This document shows positions 37,600-48,243 of a DNA stretch of 64,000 nt, piece by piece (the first letter of the stretch is position 1; the number at the start of each line of letters is the position of its first letter). Both the position numbers and the translations under genes were made by a program. The notes below the pieces were generated by a model, which was not told the origin of the DNA, did no database searches, and saw only the letters and a list, made by a program, of their open reading frames with translations. The DNA is taken from positions 908,119 to 972,118 of the forward strand of contig ONZQ02000005.1 in assembly GCA_900312665.1 (NCBI GenBank). Direction: 5' to 3'. This DNA is from Cephalotrichum gorgonifer. Taxonomy: Eukaryota; Ascomycota; Sordariomycetes; Microascales; Microascaceae.

Positions 37600-39128
37600 A
37601 TGCAATTCCTCACCAGGTGGCTGGAAAGTGTGCTGCACTGGTTCCCGGCACGCCCGCTACACTTTCCCAAAACCGGATTCGAGGTCATCGGTGATCACTT
37701 CTTACTTGAGGAAGAGAATCTCGACCACTTCGAGCCTGGAACATACTACCCTGTGAACATTGGAGATGTTTATCATGGCAAGTACCAGATTGTCGGTAAG
37801 CTGGGGTTTGGAGCTACATCTACAGTGTGGCTGGCCCACGATCTTCAGTAAGTTGACTCCATCGATCTTGCTTTTGTGGTTGGTTTTGGAGGCCTCCCTA
37901 TCCCCGTCCCTCCGGTCACTAACACACCTTAGGAAGCGTGAACATGTCACCTTGAAAATATTCATCCGGGGCGACCGCGACTGGGATGAGCTCTCTATAT
38001 ACCACACCCTAAGTTTGGGTGACCAGACCCATCCTGGATCCCGTCATATACGTACAATCTTGAATGCGTTCAATCTCGAGGCACCTGGAGGTGCTGTCCA
38101 TAAATGTCTAGTGCAGAAGCCAATGTGGGATAGCTTCAGAGACATGCTATATCGGAATCCCTCTGGACGATTCACGGAAGGTCTTCTCAAAGCAGCCCTG
38201 GTACAGCTGTTCCTGGCCTTAGACTACCTCCACTCAGAATGTCATCTTATTCACACAGGTATGCCATCCCCTCGATCCTTCTGCCATCCAGCATTTCTCT
38301 CATGACCAGACTACTGTGTATGCTAATCATGGTCCTATGACTCTAGACGTCAAGCCTGATAACATCCTTCAAGAGCTAGTCGACCCCACACTTCTAACTG
38401 GCTTCGTACAGTCTGAGATGGAATCACCTGCGCCCAGGAAGGTTGTCGACGGCGCTCCCATCTATGCCTCTAGGTGCTTTGGCATACCTGATGAGTTTGG
38501 AGATGTTGTGTTGAGCGATTTCGGGTCCACGGAGAGTGGCGATGTAAAGCAGGACTTTGATGCACAGCCAGACGTTTATCGCTGTCCCGAGGTGATGCTT
38601 GGAACAGAATGGAGCTATCCTATCGACATCTGGAATGTCGGAGTCATGGTAATTCCAATCCCACATATCCAGACACTATATCAGTTCTATTGCTAATGTT
38701 TGACGAAACAGATATGGGACTTGTTTGAGGGGAGGTCCCTGTTTCACGGTGAAGACCCCGAGTACGGAGGGTATTATACTCGTGCCCATTTGGCAGAAGT
38801 GGTTTCTTTGTTAGGTCCACCCCCCGTTGACTTACTCCGTCGAGGAAAGCGATCTTCTGAGTTCTTTACAGAAGACGGTAAGTAACCTAGATAGTCATCC
38901 CCCTTTTATTTGAAGGAAGCGACCGACTAATGTATCCCGCACGAACCAGGCGAGTGGAAAGCCGGGATTGAAATCCCTCACGATGAGGCCTTGGAAGATA
39001 CTATCACCAGTCTTGAGGGCGAGAAAAAGAAGGCCTTCTTGACATTTATTAGAGGGATGCTTCAGTGGCGCCCTGAGGACCGGAAAACGGCGGCGCAGCT
39101 TGCTCAGGACCCTTGGCTCTATAGCTAA
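37600..39128 (+). CDS. SRPK-like serine/threonine protein kinase
   Basis: Five exons: 37600-37847, 37933-38258, 38347-38648, 38712-38877 and 38950-39128, giving 406 aa. Landmarks: glycine loop KLGFGATSTVW, the catalytic lysine in HVTLKIF, catalytic loop HTDVKPDNIL (its Asp codon is split by intron 2), DFG in VVLSDFGSTE, the activation segment DVYRCPEVMLG, and IDIWNVGVMIWDLFEG. HTD[IV]KPDN and the N-terminal GTYYPVNIGDVYHGKYQIVGKLG are typical of SR-protein kinases, which phosphorylate Arg/Ser dipeptides. Fungi carry many extra SRPK-like kinases of this compact type whose targets are not known. The usual long spacer between kinase halves is very short here. All introns are 63-88 nt, with GCTAAT before exon 3. 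The start ATG is preceded in frame only by TTG. Confidence 0.9.
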
Positions 39129-39929
39129 GCTCCCCCTACTTAATTGGTGATGGGGTCAGTCAATAGTAAACGAACCAATCCTCACTGTCTGCCTATCAAG
39201 ATGCCAATATTCCGGTTCGTTGGCAAGTTTAGTAAATAGTAGGAGGGTTCAATGGTAAAGCCTGCTCGATCAACCTGCAGCTCTTATCTCACGTACCGAC
39301 TGTAATTCCACCACACGTCGTCTCAAAAGGGTGTTGATATTGGGCTGGTGAGGGTGCATCCAAGATCAAATTTGTATTGCGTAAAGATTGGCTCCAGTTG
39401 ATGCAATAGGTGGAAACCCGATTTGGATGAGGGGCCTTCCGGGTGCCGGTGCCTTCCCTGTGCGACTAAGTATCTAGCCCAGGTGTGCTCCTGTCGACAT
39501 CCTTGCGCCAAACTCCTTAAACCACTTCATAACATATTCCGTTGGCAGACGAGTCCTAGGGTGATTGTCAAATATAAAATGTAATTTACAAACGGTTCAC
39601 CATGCACACGAAACTAGGCTCGACTACTCTCGATTGTGCATGAACAGGATACAGGTCACCGTTCCAGGTGGGTGGCAGTGAGTATAAATGAAAGGGATAT
39701 GGTGAAATGGCGAAGCCCTATCCAGTCAGGATATATTTATATCTATCCCGTCTATTTTTGGTTTAACAGCGCCACCCAAAATAAGTAAGGGCGGGGTATC
39801 GTTAGGCCGCGAGTGCCCGAGACTGCATCACCACGAAAGTGCGAATCGTAGTTTCTCACGATTACACCTCCTGTCCAGAAGTACTACTATTATGGCTCGC
39901 TAGCTATTGGAAGGCACCCGTCCTTCACC
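39129..39929. other. Intergenic, nothing recognised
   Basis: 3' flank of the kinase gene and promoter region of the HET-WW gene. No gene, RNA or repeat supported. Confidence 0.45.
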
Positions 39930-42257
39930 ATGGACTCCGAACCCTTCGCACCCCCACCGACCCCTCCGCGTTCGTCACCAAGTGCTATCTACCGCCCCCT
40001 CAGTGACGACGACGAGATCCGCCTGTTGCTGCTTTCACCAGCTCGATCACTAGAGGCCCCCATAAGTTGCTCCCTCCACCACACCCTTCTCAGTACCGCG
40101 CCCCGGTTCGAAGCTATTTCGTACTGCTGGGGCACAAAAGGCACGAGTGAGGACATCCTCCTCGACGGCCGCCCGTTCAGGGTGTACGAAAATGCACAGG
40201 CCGCCCTGCGTCGTCTTCGTCTTCCGACTGAGCCGCGATGGCTATGGATGGATGCCATCTGTATCAATCAGGAGGACTATGGCGAGAAAAATGTCTATGT
40301 GCCACTTATGGGGAATGTCTACGAGAGGGCTGAACAGGTTCTGATATGGCTCGGCGAAGCCGGGAACCCTATGCTAAGGCGTGTACTCTCAACAATCAAG
40401 CCTGGGCGTAGTGATGACGAAAATGAAATCGCTTTCGCCAAAGAGATACGTCTTGACTCTGAGCCTAAGCTACACAACAACCCCCTCAGCAAGCATGTCA
40501 GTTGGTTCGGTATCCACAAGTCGTACCTTATTGAGGAGGTGAGATACGGCGAGATACGCGAGCTTCTGAGCCGTCCTTGGTGGACGCGCGTGTGGATCAT
40601 ACAGGAGGTCGTAGTGGCTAAGAAGCTACTCTTCGTCTGTGGCTCAGAGACATTCCACTGGGACACAATGCGCCTCATGATCCACTCATCGCGTAAGGAC
40701 ATCGCTCTTGGCGATACTTTCAACATCAGGCGGTGTCCAGAGGAGCCAGCTCTTCATGCCCGATTTCACCGTATCGATCAACTACGCACAGCATGGGTCG
40801 ATAGGCGAAGAGATATCAGGCTGATCAACGTCCTATTCGCCTTTCGCGAACTCCACACCACAGATCCTCGGGATCGTATTTACGCCTTTCTAGGTTTACT
40901 GCGAGGGGTGGGGGGTTCTCTTATAACGCCAGAATATAGAGCACCGCCAGCAGAGATCTACACACACACAGCACGGACAATAATTGAGCATACAAAGTCA
41001 CTCGATATCCTGAGCTGTGTCCGGGAGTGGAAAGGCGTGGGACGACAACCCCAACAGACATTTGCATACAGCTATTTCGACCAGACAAAATACCACGATA
41101 TCAACTGCTGGGTCAAACAGGATCACGTTAGGAAGCCGAGGAGAGGCTGGGCGCGCCTCCCACCTGGCTGGGAACGCATTTCCCAGGGCGACAGCTCGTG
41201 TTATTACTACGACCACAACAATGGAACGAAATATGATGACAGCCCCCTGGTAAATCTGCCGCCACAGAGGGCCTACCACCCTGCCGAGTTCCGAATCTGT
41301 CCTGACGGCTGGTCCAAGACATGGGATAATCTTGGGAGATCCAATGTTTCGTACGAACCCCGCAAAACACCTCATGCCGGTAACCAGCAACGGCCGGTTC
41401 TGGCGTCGGACCTAGATCCACAGGATGGACTTCTATCACTCCCGTCGTGGGTCCCCAACTGGGCGCTCAAGACCCACCTCGACTCGGAACTCCTACTCTC
41501 CTGGTCTCATACCGGCGACTCGCGATACAACGCCGCTGGCAACGCACAGACGGCGGTGTACACCCTCCCCGATGCGCGCACTCTTGGTCTGGAAGGAGTT
41601 CACTTCGATCAGATTGCTGTGATGGCGGCAGCCTGGCATCCTGAAAGCTTCGCTGGGCCTACGCTCCGCCCAGCTGGCGACCTCCGAGAATCATGGGTCC
41701 CGTTAGTTACCGCGACGCCCCCTAACTGCCCCTACCGTCACCTCGTCGGTGGTCGCGAAGAGGCCATGCTACGGACACACATTGCTGATTATGCAGGGAT
41801 ATTTGCGATGCCCTCGGCGCACCTGAAGATGGTGGGACACTGGTTTAATGTCAAGAAGAAATATAGCGAGGGCCCAGACATGTCATCCTTGGCGAACATG
41901 CGCACCAGGTCCACGCTTTCCGTGGTGGGGAGGGTTATCTGGCAGACATTTAAGACGCAGATAATGGATTTCGAAGGCGATTGGGACGAGCTGTACCCAG
42001 AGTGTGTGCAGCGTATCCACCAGGCGACTTCACACAGAGCCATGTTTACCACGCAGAAGGGGTACATGGGGTTGGCGCCTTGGAATGCAATGGCAGGAGA
42101 CTGGATTTGCGTGTTCAAGGGGGGCAAAACACCTTTTCTTCTGCGGCCTCGTGATGACGGGTGCTATTCTCTTGTGGGAGAAGTATTTGTTCAAGGTATT
42201 ATGGATGGCGAGGCATTGGGGCCGGCCGTTACTACGAGCACGTTCCTAATCAGATAG
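39930..42257 (+). CDS. HET-domain protein with an embedded WW-like module
   Basis: Single-exon frame of 775 aa. The HET (heterokaryon incompatibility) domain covers about residues 58-225: FEAISYCWG, WLWMDAICINQED, VLIWLGEAG and RPWWTRVWIIQEVVVA. HET domains execute cell death or incompatibility reactions in fungi. DPRDRIYAFLGLL, the usual post-HET motif, is at 312-324. Residues 409-441 then read LPPGWERISQ, YYYDHNNGTKYDD, SPL: a WW domain fold signature, but with Tyr in place of the second Trp. A weaker WW-like element (CPDGWSKTW) starts at 457. WW domains bind proline-rich peptides, so this could be an interaction module inserted between HET and the conserved C-terminal GDWICVFKGGKTPFLLR segment. 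Start context TTCACCATGG is good. No intron is needed. The two halves of the HET scaffold are intact, so the gene appears functional. Confidence 0.88.
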   Translation: MDSEPFAPPPTPPRSSPSAIYRPLSDDDEIRLLLLSPARSLEAPISCSLHHTLLSTAPRFEAISYCWGTKGTSEDILLDGRPFRVYENAQAALRRLRLPTEPRWLWMDAICINQEDYGEKNVYVPLMGNVYERAEQVLIWLGEAGNPMLRRVLSTIKPGRSDDENEIAFAKEIRLDSEPKLHNNPLSKHVSWFGIHKSYLIEEVRYGEIRELLSRPWWTRVWIIQEVVVAKKLLFVCGSETFHWDTMRLMIHSSRKDIALGDTFNIRRCPEEPALHARFHRIDQLRTAWVDRRRDIRLINVLFAFRELHTTDPRDRIYAFLGLLRGVGGSLITPEYRAPPAEIYTHTARTIIEHTKSLDILSCVREWKGVGRQPQQTFAYSYFDQTKYHDINCWVKQDHVRKPRRGWARLPPGWERISQGDSSCYYYDHNNGTKYDDSPLVNLPPQRAYHPAEFRICPDGWSKTWDNLGRSNVSYEPRKTPHAGNQQRPVLASDLDPQDGLLSLPSWVPNWALKTHLDSELLLSWSHTGDSRYNAAGNAQTAVYTLPDARTLGLEGVHFDQIAVMAAAWHPESFAGPTLRPAGDLRESWVPLVTATPPNCPYRHLVGGREEAMLRTHIADYAGIFAMPSAHLKMVGHWFNVKKKYSEGPDMSSLANMRTRSTLSVVGRVIWQTFKTQIMDFEGDWDELYPECVQRIHQATSHRAMFTTQKGYMGLAPWNAMAGDWICVFKGGKTPFLLRPRDDGCYSLVGEVFVQGIMDGEALGPAVTTSTFLIR

Positions 42258-42481
42258 GACGGCTCAGTGTTGATATGGCGCGAGGGTTGTGTATGCGGCA
42301 ATGAATGTTTCCATTCATATGTACGCCAAACTTGTCTTCGGTTTAATGCGACTCTGTACGGTGTCTGACGGCTGACTAGGTGATTTTACTTGCTGAAATT
42401 AGCTACAGGTTAGATACTTGTAAAAGCGCTCCCAAGCCCACTCTTGTCGCTAAAAATAAACCAAAAAGAGGCAAAAATGTA

Positions 42482-42580
42482 TGCCCTCTGGCAGGCTCGA
42501 ACTGTCGACCTCTGGATATCCCGGAATTGTTCCGAGTCATTATTATGAGACCAGCGCTCTACCAACTGAGCTAAGAAGGC
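42482..42580 (-). tRNA. tRNA-Met(CAT), elongator type, intron-containing
   Basis: On the minus strand: acceptor GCCTTCT/AGAGGGC with a G-U pair, D-arm GCTC/GAGC, loop CTCATA giving CAT, about 26 nt of intron, then anticodon stem CTGGT/TCCAG (U31-U39 opposed, as in yeast elongator Met). T-loop TTCGAGC. A T5 run follows. The intron can form a small hairpin around AACAATT. Family resemblance to yeast elongator tRNA-Met is clear. Confidence 0.88.
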
Positions 42581-43331
42581 GTACTTGTTGTTATGAGCAA
42601 CGGAGCCGTTAGTTGGTATGATTAGTGATTGGTGTATTGAGATACATTGCTACATTTTGAGAATGTGGGCGGCAGAGGAGGTATGTCAAATAGAAGAAAG
42701 TTGGAGTTTTTACACACCACAGAAATAATACAACCCAGACCTATATACGTTAGACCCTCTTTAAACGTCGATGTAACCTGATTGTATGTCTGATACTATG
42801 ATTTCGGTCCAATAACCAGCATAGTTCCATCTCCGATTTTTAGTATTCGGACTCCATTGGTAGGCATCATGGCCTAATGCAAATATTCGGTCTACCCATC
42901 CGAGGGTAGGTTCAGTAATGAGGCCACCACGTAGTCATGGGTCGAAGACCGAATGTATTCAGGCTCGGCATCACTCCTTAGGACCCATAAGATCCCCTTC
43001 TACTTCCCATACAACCGATTACACCGTGTCATGAACAAAGGAATTGCATTCCGTACTATAATTGGGGTCCTGGAACCGGCTCTGGGTCGACCATGTAGGA
43101 ACGGATGAGACGAGGATATGGGAACCGGAATCCGAATGTCTGCACAGACATAAATCATCGAAGCACTAGCCTGGTCTCGTTAGCCTGCCCCGTGTCAGCA
43201 CAGAGGTCATAGACTCAACCCATTCAACTTTACCAACGCCTGCCAAGATACATCCGTCACCAACTTCCCCAATCGCCTCACGAGAATCAAAGCCTCAGTT
43301 TCCGCGCCTCTAGTCCACAACAACCCAGTAC
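42581..43331. other. Spacer between two divergent tRNA-Met genes
   Basis: Both ends share a short upstream motif (ACAACA..AGTACGCC) in inverted orientation. It contains a 17-nt tRNA-Gly 5' remnant at 43153 and nothing else I can name. Confidence 0.5.
43153..43169 (+). other. 5' remnant of a tRNA-Gly gene
   Basis: AATCATCGAAGCACTAG matches the 5' flank and first seven bases of tRNA-Gly copy 3 exactly, then diverges. No D-arm, anticodon or T-arm follows. Probably a truncated copy left by recombination or a retained insertion footprint. Confidence 0.45.
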
Positions 43332-43433
43332 GCCTTCTTAGCTCAGTTGGTAGAGCGTTGGTCTCATAGTACATATGACCCAGAATAATTCTGGGATATC
43401 CAAAGGTCGACAGTTCGAGCCTGCCAGAGGGCA
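43332..43433 (+). tRNA. tRNA-Met(CAT), elongator type, intron-containing
   Basis: Same mature sequence plan as the copy at 42482, but with anticodon stem TTGGT/TCCAA and a 29-nt intron after CTCATA that forms a perfect hairpin (CCCAGAA..TTCTGGG). Acceptor GCCTTCT/AGAGGGC and T-loop TTCGAGC are the same. A T5 run lies 6 nt downstream. Confidence 0.88.
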
Positions 43434-43986
43434 TACACTTTTTGCCATTTGCCTTAACTCCACATGCCACTCAGTTGCTTCTATTCTCCTTATCTCCACT
43501 CTACCTACCCACTTAGCCCTCTCTGCTCCACCTACGACTGGGCTTCCTGCGGGGACCTCCCTTATTTGCACTCTATATCGGGACAAGTTCTTTCACCACT
43601 GCGGATCGCCCAATTGGAATACAATAAAACGTAGGGAGGGCAAAAGTCCTGCTTGGAACCGCCCTAAAGAGACTTCGTCATGGTGGCTATGAAGAGGTGG
43701 AGTCACGCGGTGCCTAGGTAACTGTTAATGACGGTCATGCTCCTAGTGTTTCGGTAGGGAGGAGCCGAACGTTTGGAGATCAAGTCTTCGATTTGAAACC
43801 ATGACCACAACGAATACGACTTCATTTCCTGGTTGTACTAGGTACAGTAATAGATCATGCAGGGTGTCGCTATGCTGATACATCTTCCAAGTCGCTGGTC
43901 TCGGGCTCGGAGAGGGACGGTAGCTCAAATAATCCATGCTAGCCAGTCGCCTTTCCTAACGAGCCTGTATCAAACAACGCTTTCCT
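43434..43986. other. Intergenic, nothing recognised
   Basis: tRNA-Met terminator at the left and the 3' side of the P450 gene at the right. No coding region supported. Confidence 0.45.
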
Positions 43987-45814
43987 TTAGGCGCAAGGAT
44001 GAAATGTCATTTGTTCCATATCCCCATCCGACATTCCCTCGAGACTCGACACCTTTGCATCCGGGAACGCGAGGAAAAAGAGTGCCGCCGCAAGACGCAG
44101 CTCCATCCTCGCCAAATGCATGCCTATGCAAACTATTCCATATAGTAAAACCATTAGCCGCTTAGCTTCTCAAGTTAGGATCATTCCAGTAGCCTGGTAG
44201 AGCCTAAGCGCTTTCCCAGGCTATATGAGGATACGTACTGCGCGACCCTCCACCGAAATGCATCGACGACTCTTTCATCGCCCTCGTCGGCTGCGCCCAC
44301 CGCGTCGGATCAAACACTTCAGGTCGCGGGAAGACCTCAGGATTTCTATGGAGCGTATATGCCTGCGTCGTGACTGTCGAGCCACCCGGCAGCCAGAATC
44401 CCGCCAGCTCGGCCCCTCCAGTTGGCACGAGGCGCGGGAGGCCTGCCGGGACCGCAGAATACAGACGGAGAGTCTCGTCAATGACCTGGTTAAGGTAAGG
44501 CAGGGACTTGAGCATGTGGTCATCGAATTCCGGAGGCAAGGCTGCAAGCTCCTTTGTTAATATCCGGAGGATACTGTCGTTGCGGCAGACGCTCCAGACC
44601 AGGTATGTAAGGGTGTTCGAGGTCGTATCGCTACCAGCAATAAGGTAAACGCGGGCCTCAGCCAGGATCTCCGTGTCAGAGAGCCCCTCATCGCCAGCCC
44701 TAAATAACTTGCGGAAGAGTGTTATGGGGGCGTTATCGGGCTCAGCAGTCACCAGATGTTTATATCGTTGTAGGGATTGTTTGCTATAGGCAATCATTCT
44801 TTTGAGGGTTCCCTCAGCGTCGCGGAATATGGGGATGGGGAGGACGGTAGATAGCGTGTGTAACCAGGGGAATGATACCCTCAGGGCCCCGTTCTTAGCT
44901 ATACTTTCAAGGTCGATGATGTATTGGTTTTTCTGGGAATGTCAGGTCAGTGGAATGCTCAGCTGTCCGCTGTCAAATTCCTTCCTATCCTATCCTCTCC
45001 TCCTCTGATCTGCTCCCGATACTTTAAGTGGGGCTACTCACCCTCCCTTTCTCGAGCATGCGGAATGACTCCCCAAAGCTCAGCTCACCGATGACATCCG
45101 TGGTATAGAACATAAACCACTTCCATACATCTGCTGCGCCTCGTTTCTTCATCTCCTCGCCGATTTTCCGCACAACAAGAGAAGCGTTAGCTCTGACGGT
45201 AGGTTCAACAGCCTTCAACGCAGATTCTGACAAGGGCATAGACAGCAGGCGGCGGTGACGGCGGTGGTATTCGACGTCCGTGGTACTGAAAACATTAGGA
45301 GTGGCCCCGCCCGTCATTTTCGTATACCAAGGTGACTTGAGGTAGCCCGACTGGATGGAGTGGATCCCTCGGACCGCGGGAATATATGAAACATCAACTT
45401 CATCAGCGTTTGTTCGCACGATGGGCCCTGGGTTAAGAGAGTCAGCCACTAATATTATCCCAAGTGTTCCTGGGTATATTAGAAACTGGCTAGGGCATGT
45501 ACCGTATTTTTGGTGGAGTCGGTAGACATACTGTCCACCCTGGCCGGTCATGCTGTAGTATTTGAATACTATGTTTGTCCAGACGGAGTACCATGGTCCA
45601 GGGATGCGTGCAATAGGAGCATTCAGAGTGCGATATACATGCTAATACGGCAACTACGTCAGCACAAACAACCCAACTGGGCCAAAGCTCGATGCGGTGA
45701 TGCTTGTGACCTCAAGTTTTTGCGTACATATAAGACTCCCGATATTAGGACAACAATGACGGATCGATAGACATGGTAATAATCGGCGAGTTCGAAGTAG
45801 GTATTGGACGTCAT
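43987..45814 (-). CDS. Cytochrome P450 monooxygenase
   Basis: Five exons: 45814-45728, 45641-45503, 45427-45042, 44932-44239 and 44132-43987, giving 483 aa. All four introns (75-109 nt) restore the frame. Motifs: a short N-terminal anchor (YRSVIVVLISGVLY), the proline-rich hinge IPGPWYSVWTN, I-helix AGSDTTSN, K-helix ETLR, FDPTRW, and the heme-binding loop FGGGSRICIG, which is complete only after the last intron is removed. Membrane-bound ER monooxygenase; substrate unknown. The heme cysteine and all other hallmark residues are present. An upstream in-frame ATG at 45904 would add 30 residues without clear signal character; I prefer 45814, directly before the hydrophobic anchor. The next gene is a folate-ligase-like pseudogene on the same strand, so there is no sign of a biosynthetic cluster. 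Confidence 0.9.
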
Positions 45815-46651
45815 GCCTGCGTCTTCGAGTCTAGAAGTAATGGGGACAGAGGGAGAAGTAGGAGAGTTCCACAGGGCAGAACGGAAACCGATTCGAAAAT
45901 GCATTCGGTTATATGACCGATAAAGGGATCCTGTTAAGATATTTCTAATCGCTCAATTAATATAGCGAACGCAATCACAATATACCCATCGGCGTTGAAT
46001 GCGTGCCGAGCGCCGAGAAGGATCCTTGCTGATGACGTTGAACCTTTTCGATTCTGCTGCAATCCGCTGATCCGCTCCTTCTCTACCCCACATCCCCGTA
46101 AGCAGCAAGTAACAGATACGCAGGTCAAATGGTTGCTAATGCAAGTTGAAGATCACAACGGCACTCGCGGCCAAGCTCTTGGCGGGGAAGCATCGCTGTG
46201 TATTACGTGAGAGAGGAACTTTTGGAGTACGAGCCGCATCTGACGTGAGCAGGTTCCTATGATCCCCGCGGGGATAAATGTCCGTGGTTGAGGCCAGGGG
46301 TTTTCCGACGTCAAGTCCACAGCCAGGCAACGTCTCAACCTCGATGTTGGTGCACCAGATATAGGTAATACATTCGGCCATATCACCACCAGTATCCTCC
46401 TCCTCCTGAGGATACTCCACAAAGATAGCGTTGTTCCTGGCTACATGTCGGCTTGAGGTTCCCCGTAAACCCCTGCCTGCGCTCTGGATGTCGCTTCCAG
46501 GCTTGGTTCATCCCCGGCACAATCAAGGCTCAATGAACAGGATGATGCCACAACGGTAACACGATTCCATAAGGCCAGAAACTGTAAAGCTTCGATTACT
46601 TGAGGAGGAGGAGAAGTCTTATTATAATCCAGGAGCTGTTACTTTATTGCC
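45815..46651. other. Intergenic, nothing firmly recognised
   Basis: An acidic open frame at 46136-46420 (minus) starts with GTG rather than ATG and has no domain or splice partner, so it is not called. Remaining sequence is featureless. Confidence 0.4.
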
Positions 46652-48243
46652 TCAAGATAGAGCCTTCAGAATAGAGCCAATGAAAAGTAAACTGCCCGTC
46701 ACGAGAACTTGTGTTGCTACCCCACTTCTCACTCCTTGAACGTGATCGATGACATGGTCGGGGTGCGCAATAACAACCCGCATACCGGGGAAACTTTCTC
46801 TCCAAAGCTTTTCAACGTGGGCTAGACGGCGAGTATCGATAGAATAGATGACAGACGTGAAGATGGCACAAGAGATAGGCAGGATTAAACTTGCTCTGAG
46901 GCACTTGAGAGTCTTGAAGGGGTCGTGGCGGTCAGAAGTCAAGGCAAATACAAACAATCGCTCGACAGGGGTAGACCTAGTACGCCGAGTTAACGGCTGA
47001 CCGCTGTAGGAATCCGGGGTACCTCACGCTTGAGTGTCGGAAAGACTATCGAACCACTTTGCAGCCTCGACAGCACTCATCGGATTGTGTGCCCCATCCA
47101 AACACCAAAGAATATCCCCTTTCGCAATAGTCTGGAAGCGCCCAGGCCAGGCGAATTCCTGCATTCCGGTTCGAATATCATGAGAAAGAAGTGAAAGGGC
47201 CGGTTCCGAGAGCTGAGAAACGTAATGGCGATTTCCTTTGCAAGAGCAGCATTGATCTTTTGCGGCGTATTGGACACACCATGAAAGTTATGATCAACGT
47301 CCACGAACCTCAAGATGACATTTTTCTCAGCGGCTCGGTCCCTCAATACTTGCTCAACCTTTGGATCCTGGAGGACTGAGAGTGCATAAGCACCTTTCTT
47401 GAATATGCCAGACTTACGCCAGGCGATATTCTCGATACTCGGTCCCAACTCCTTGACGTGGTCTAGCCCGATACTCGTGAGAGCAGTGACAACTGGTTGT
47501 TGGATGATGTTGGTGACATCATACTCTCCTCCATGATGAGCCTCATATATTGCAACATCAACGCCTTCCTTGAGGAAAGTATGGAACGATAGAAGAGCCA
47601 GAAGTTGTAAATATCGAGGACCGCTACCTCCATCACCAAGGGAGTCACAGATGTCGAAAATATTCTCGGCAAATGCCTTCTCGGATATAGAAACAGAATC
47701 AATGCGGATTCTCTCGGTGGGCTCGATCAGATGAGGTGATGTGTATAGTCCAATCTTCTTAGGAAATCCGGTTCTGCTCTGATGGCTCTTCAAAAAGCTC
47801 TCGACGAACACGCATGTACTGCCTTTGCCGTTCGTTCCTGTAACATGAATAATGTTCAAGCCATTTATATGCCAGTCCTATTCAATATTAACTGCCAGAA
47901 GTCTTAGGTAGGGTCTGTGTGATATACCGTGTGCCCTAGGCGCCGTAGCCATTCCTTCATTCCGTCGATATGGGGGGTGCCTTGGAAGGAAGTCGAGCCA
48001 TCTGGAATGTTTATATTGTGACCGGAAGAGACCGGTGGCTTCTTAGATCTTGACACCTTACGCTGGGCTAAAATCTCCTTTGCATCCTGGAATGGTGAGA
48101 GGCGGCATCGTAGAAAGGTATGGCAGACTTACGTCGTAGGTCCTTTGGCGGTGCTCCATTAGGTTGACTTCTGGTTTGGATGAGAATGCCGTCCCTGGCG
48201 CATAGTGACGCTCGCTATTCTTATCGGGCAATCGCAGATGCAT
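46652..48243 (-). pseudogene. Folylpolyglutamate-synthase-like Mur ligase with a frameshift
   Basis: Exons 48243-48133 (or from ATG 48159), 48086-47928, 47877-47028 and 46976-46652. The product matches the FPGS/dihydrofolate synthase family, which adds glutamates to folates using ATP: RQRTYDDAKEIL at the start, P-loop HVTGTNGKGST, KKIGLYTSPHL, GLDHVKELG, WRKSGIFKKGA, then LWCLDGAHNPMSAVEAAKW and a C-terminal TGSLLFIGSILKAL. Between KEIAITFL (about 47222) and the downstream frame QLSEPALSLL the reading frame shifts: one base appears to be missing near 47213-47218, and both sides stay clearly homologous to the family. No intron fits. The metal-site region usually VG-x-GG reads YEAHHGGEYD, an unusual substitution. 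It is either a decaying paralogue or a sequencing error in a real gene; a second, intact FPGS elsewhere would favour decay. Confidence 0.75.

Noticed and set aside
42380..43586. Short frames reading CPLAGSNCRPLDIPELF and PSGRLELSTFGYP
   Set aside because: These are translations of the tRNA-Met genes, a common annotation artefact.
46136..46420. Acidic minus-strand frame as a gene
   Set aside because: No ATG, no domain and no splice partner.
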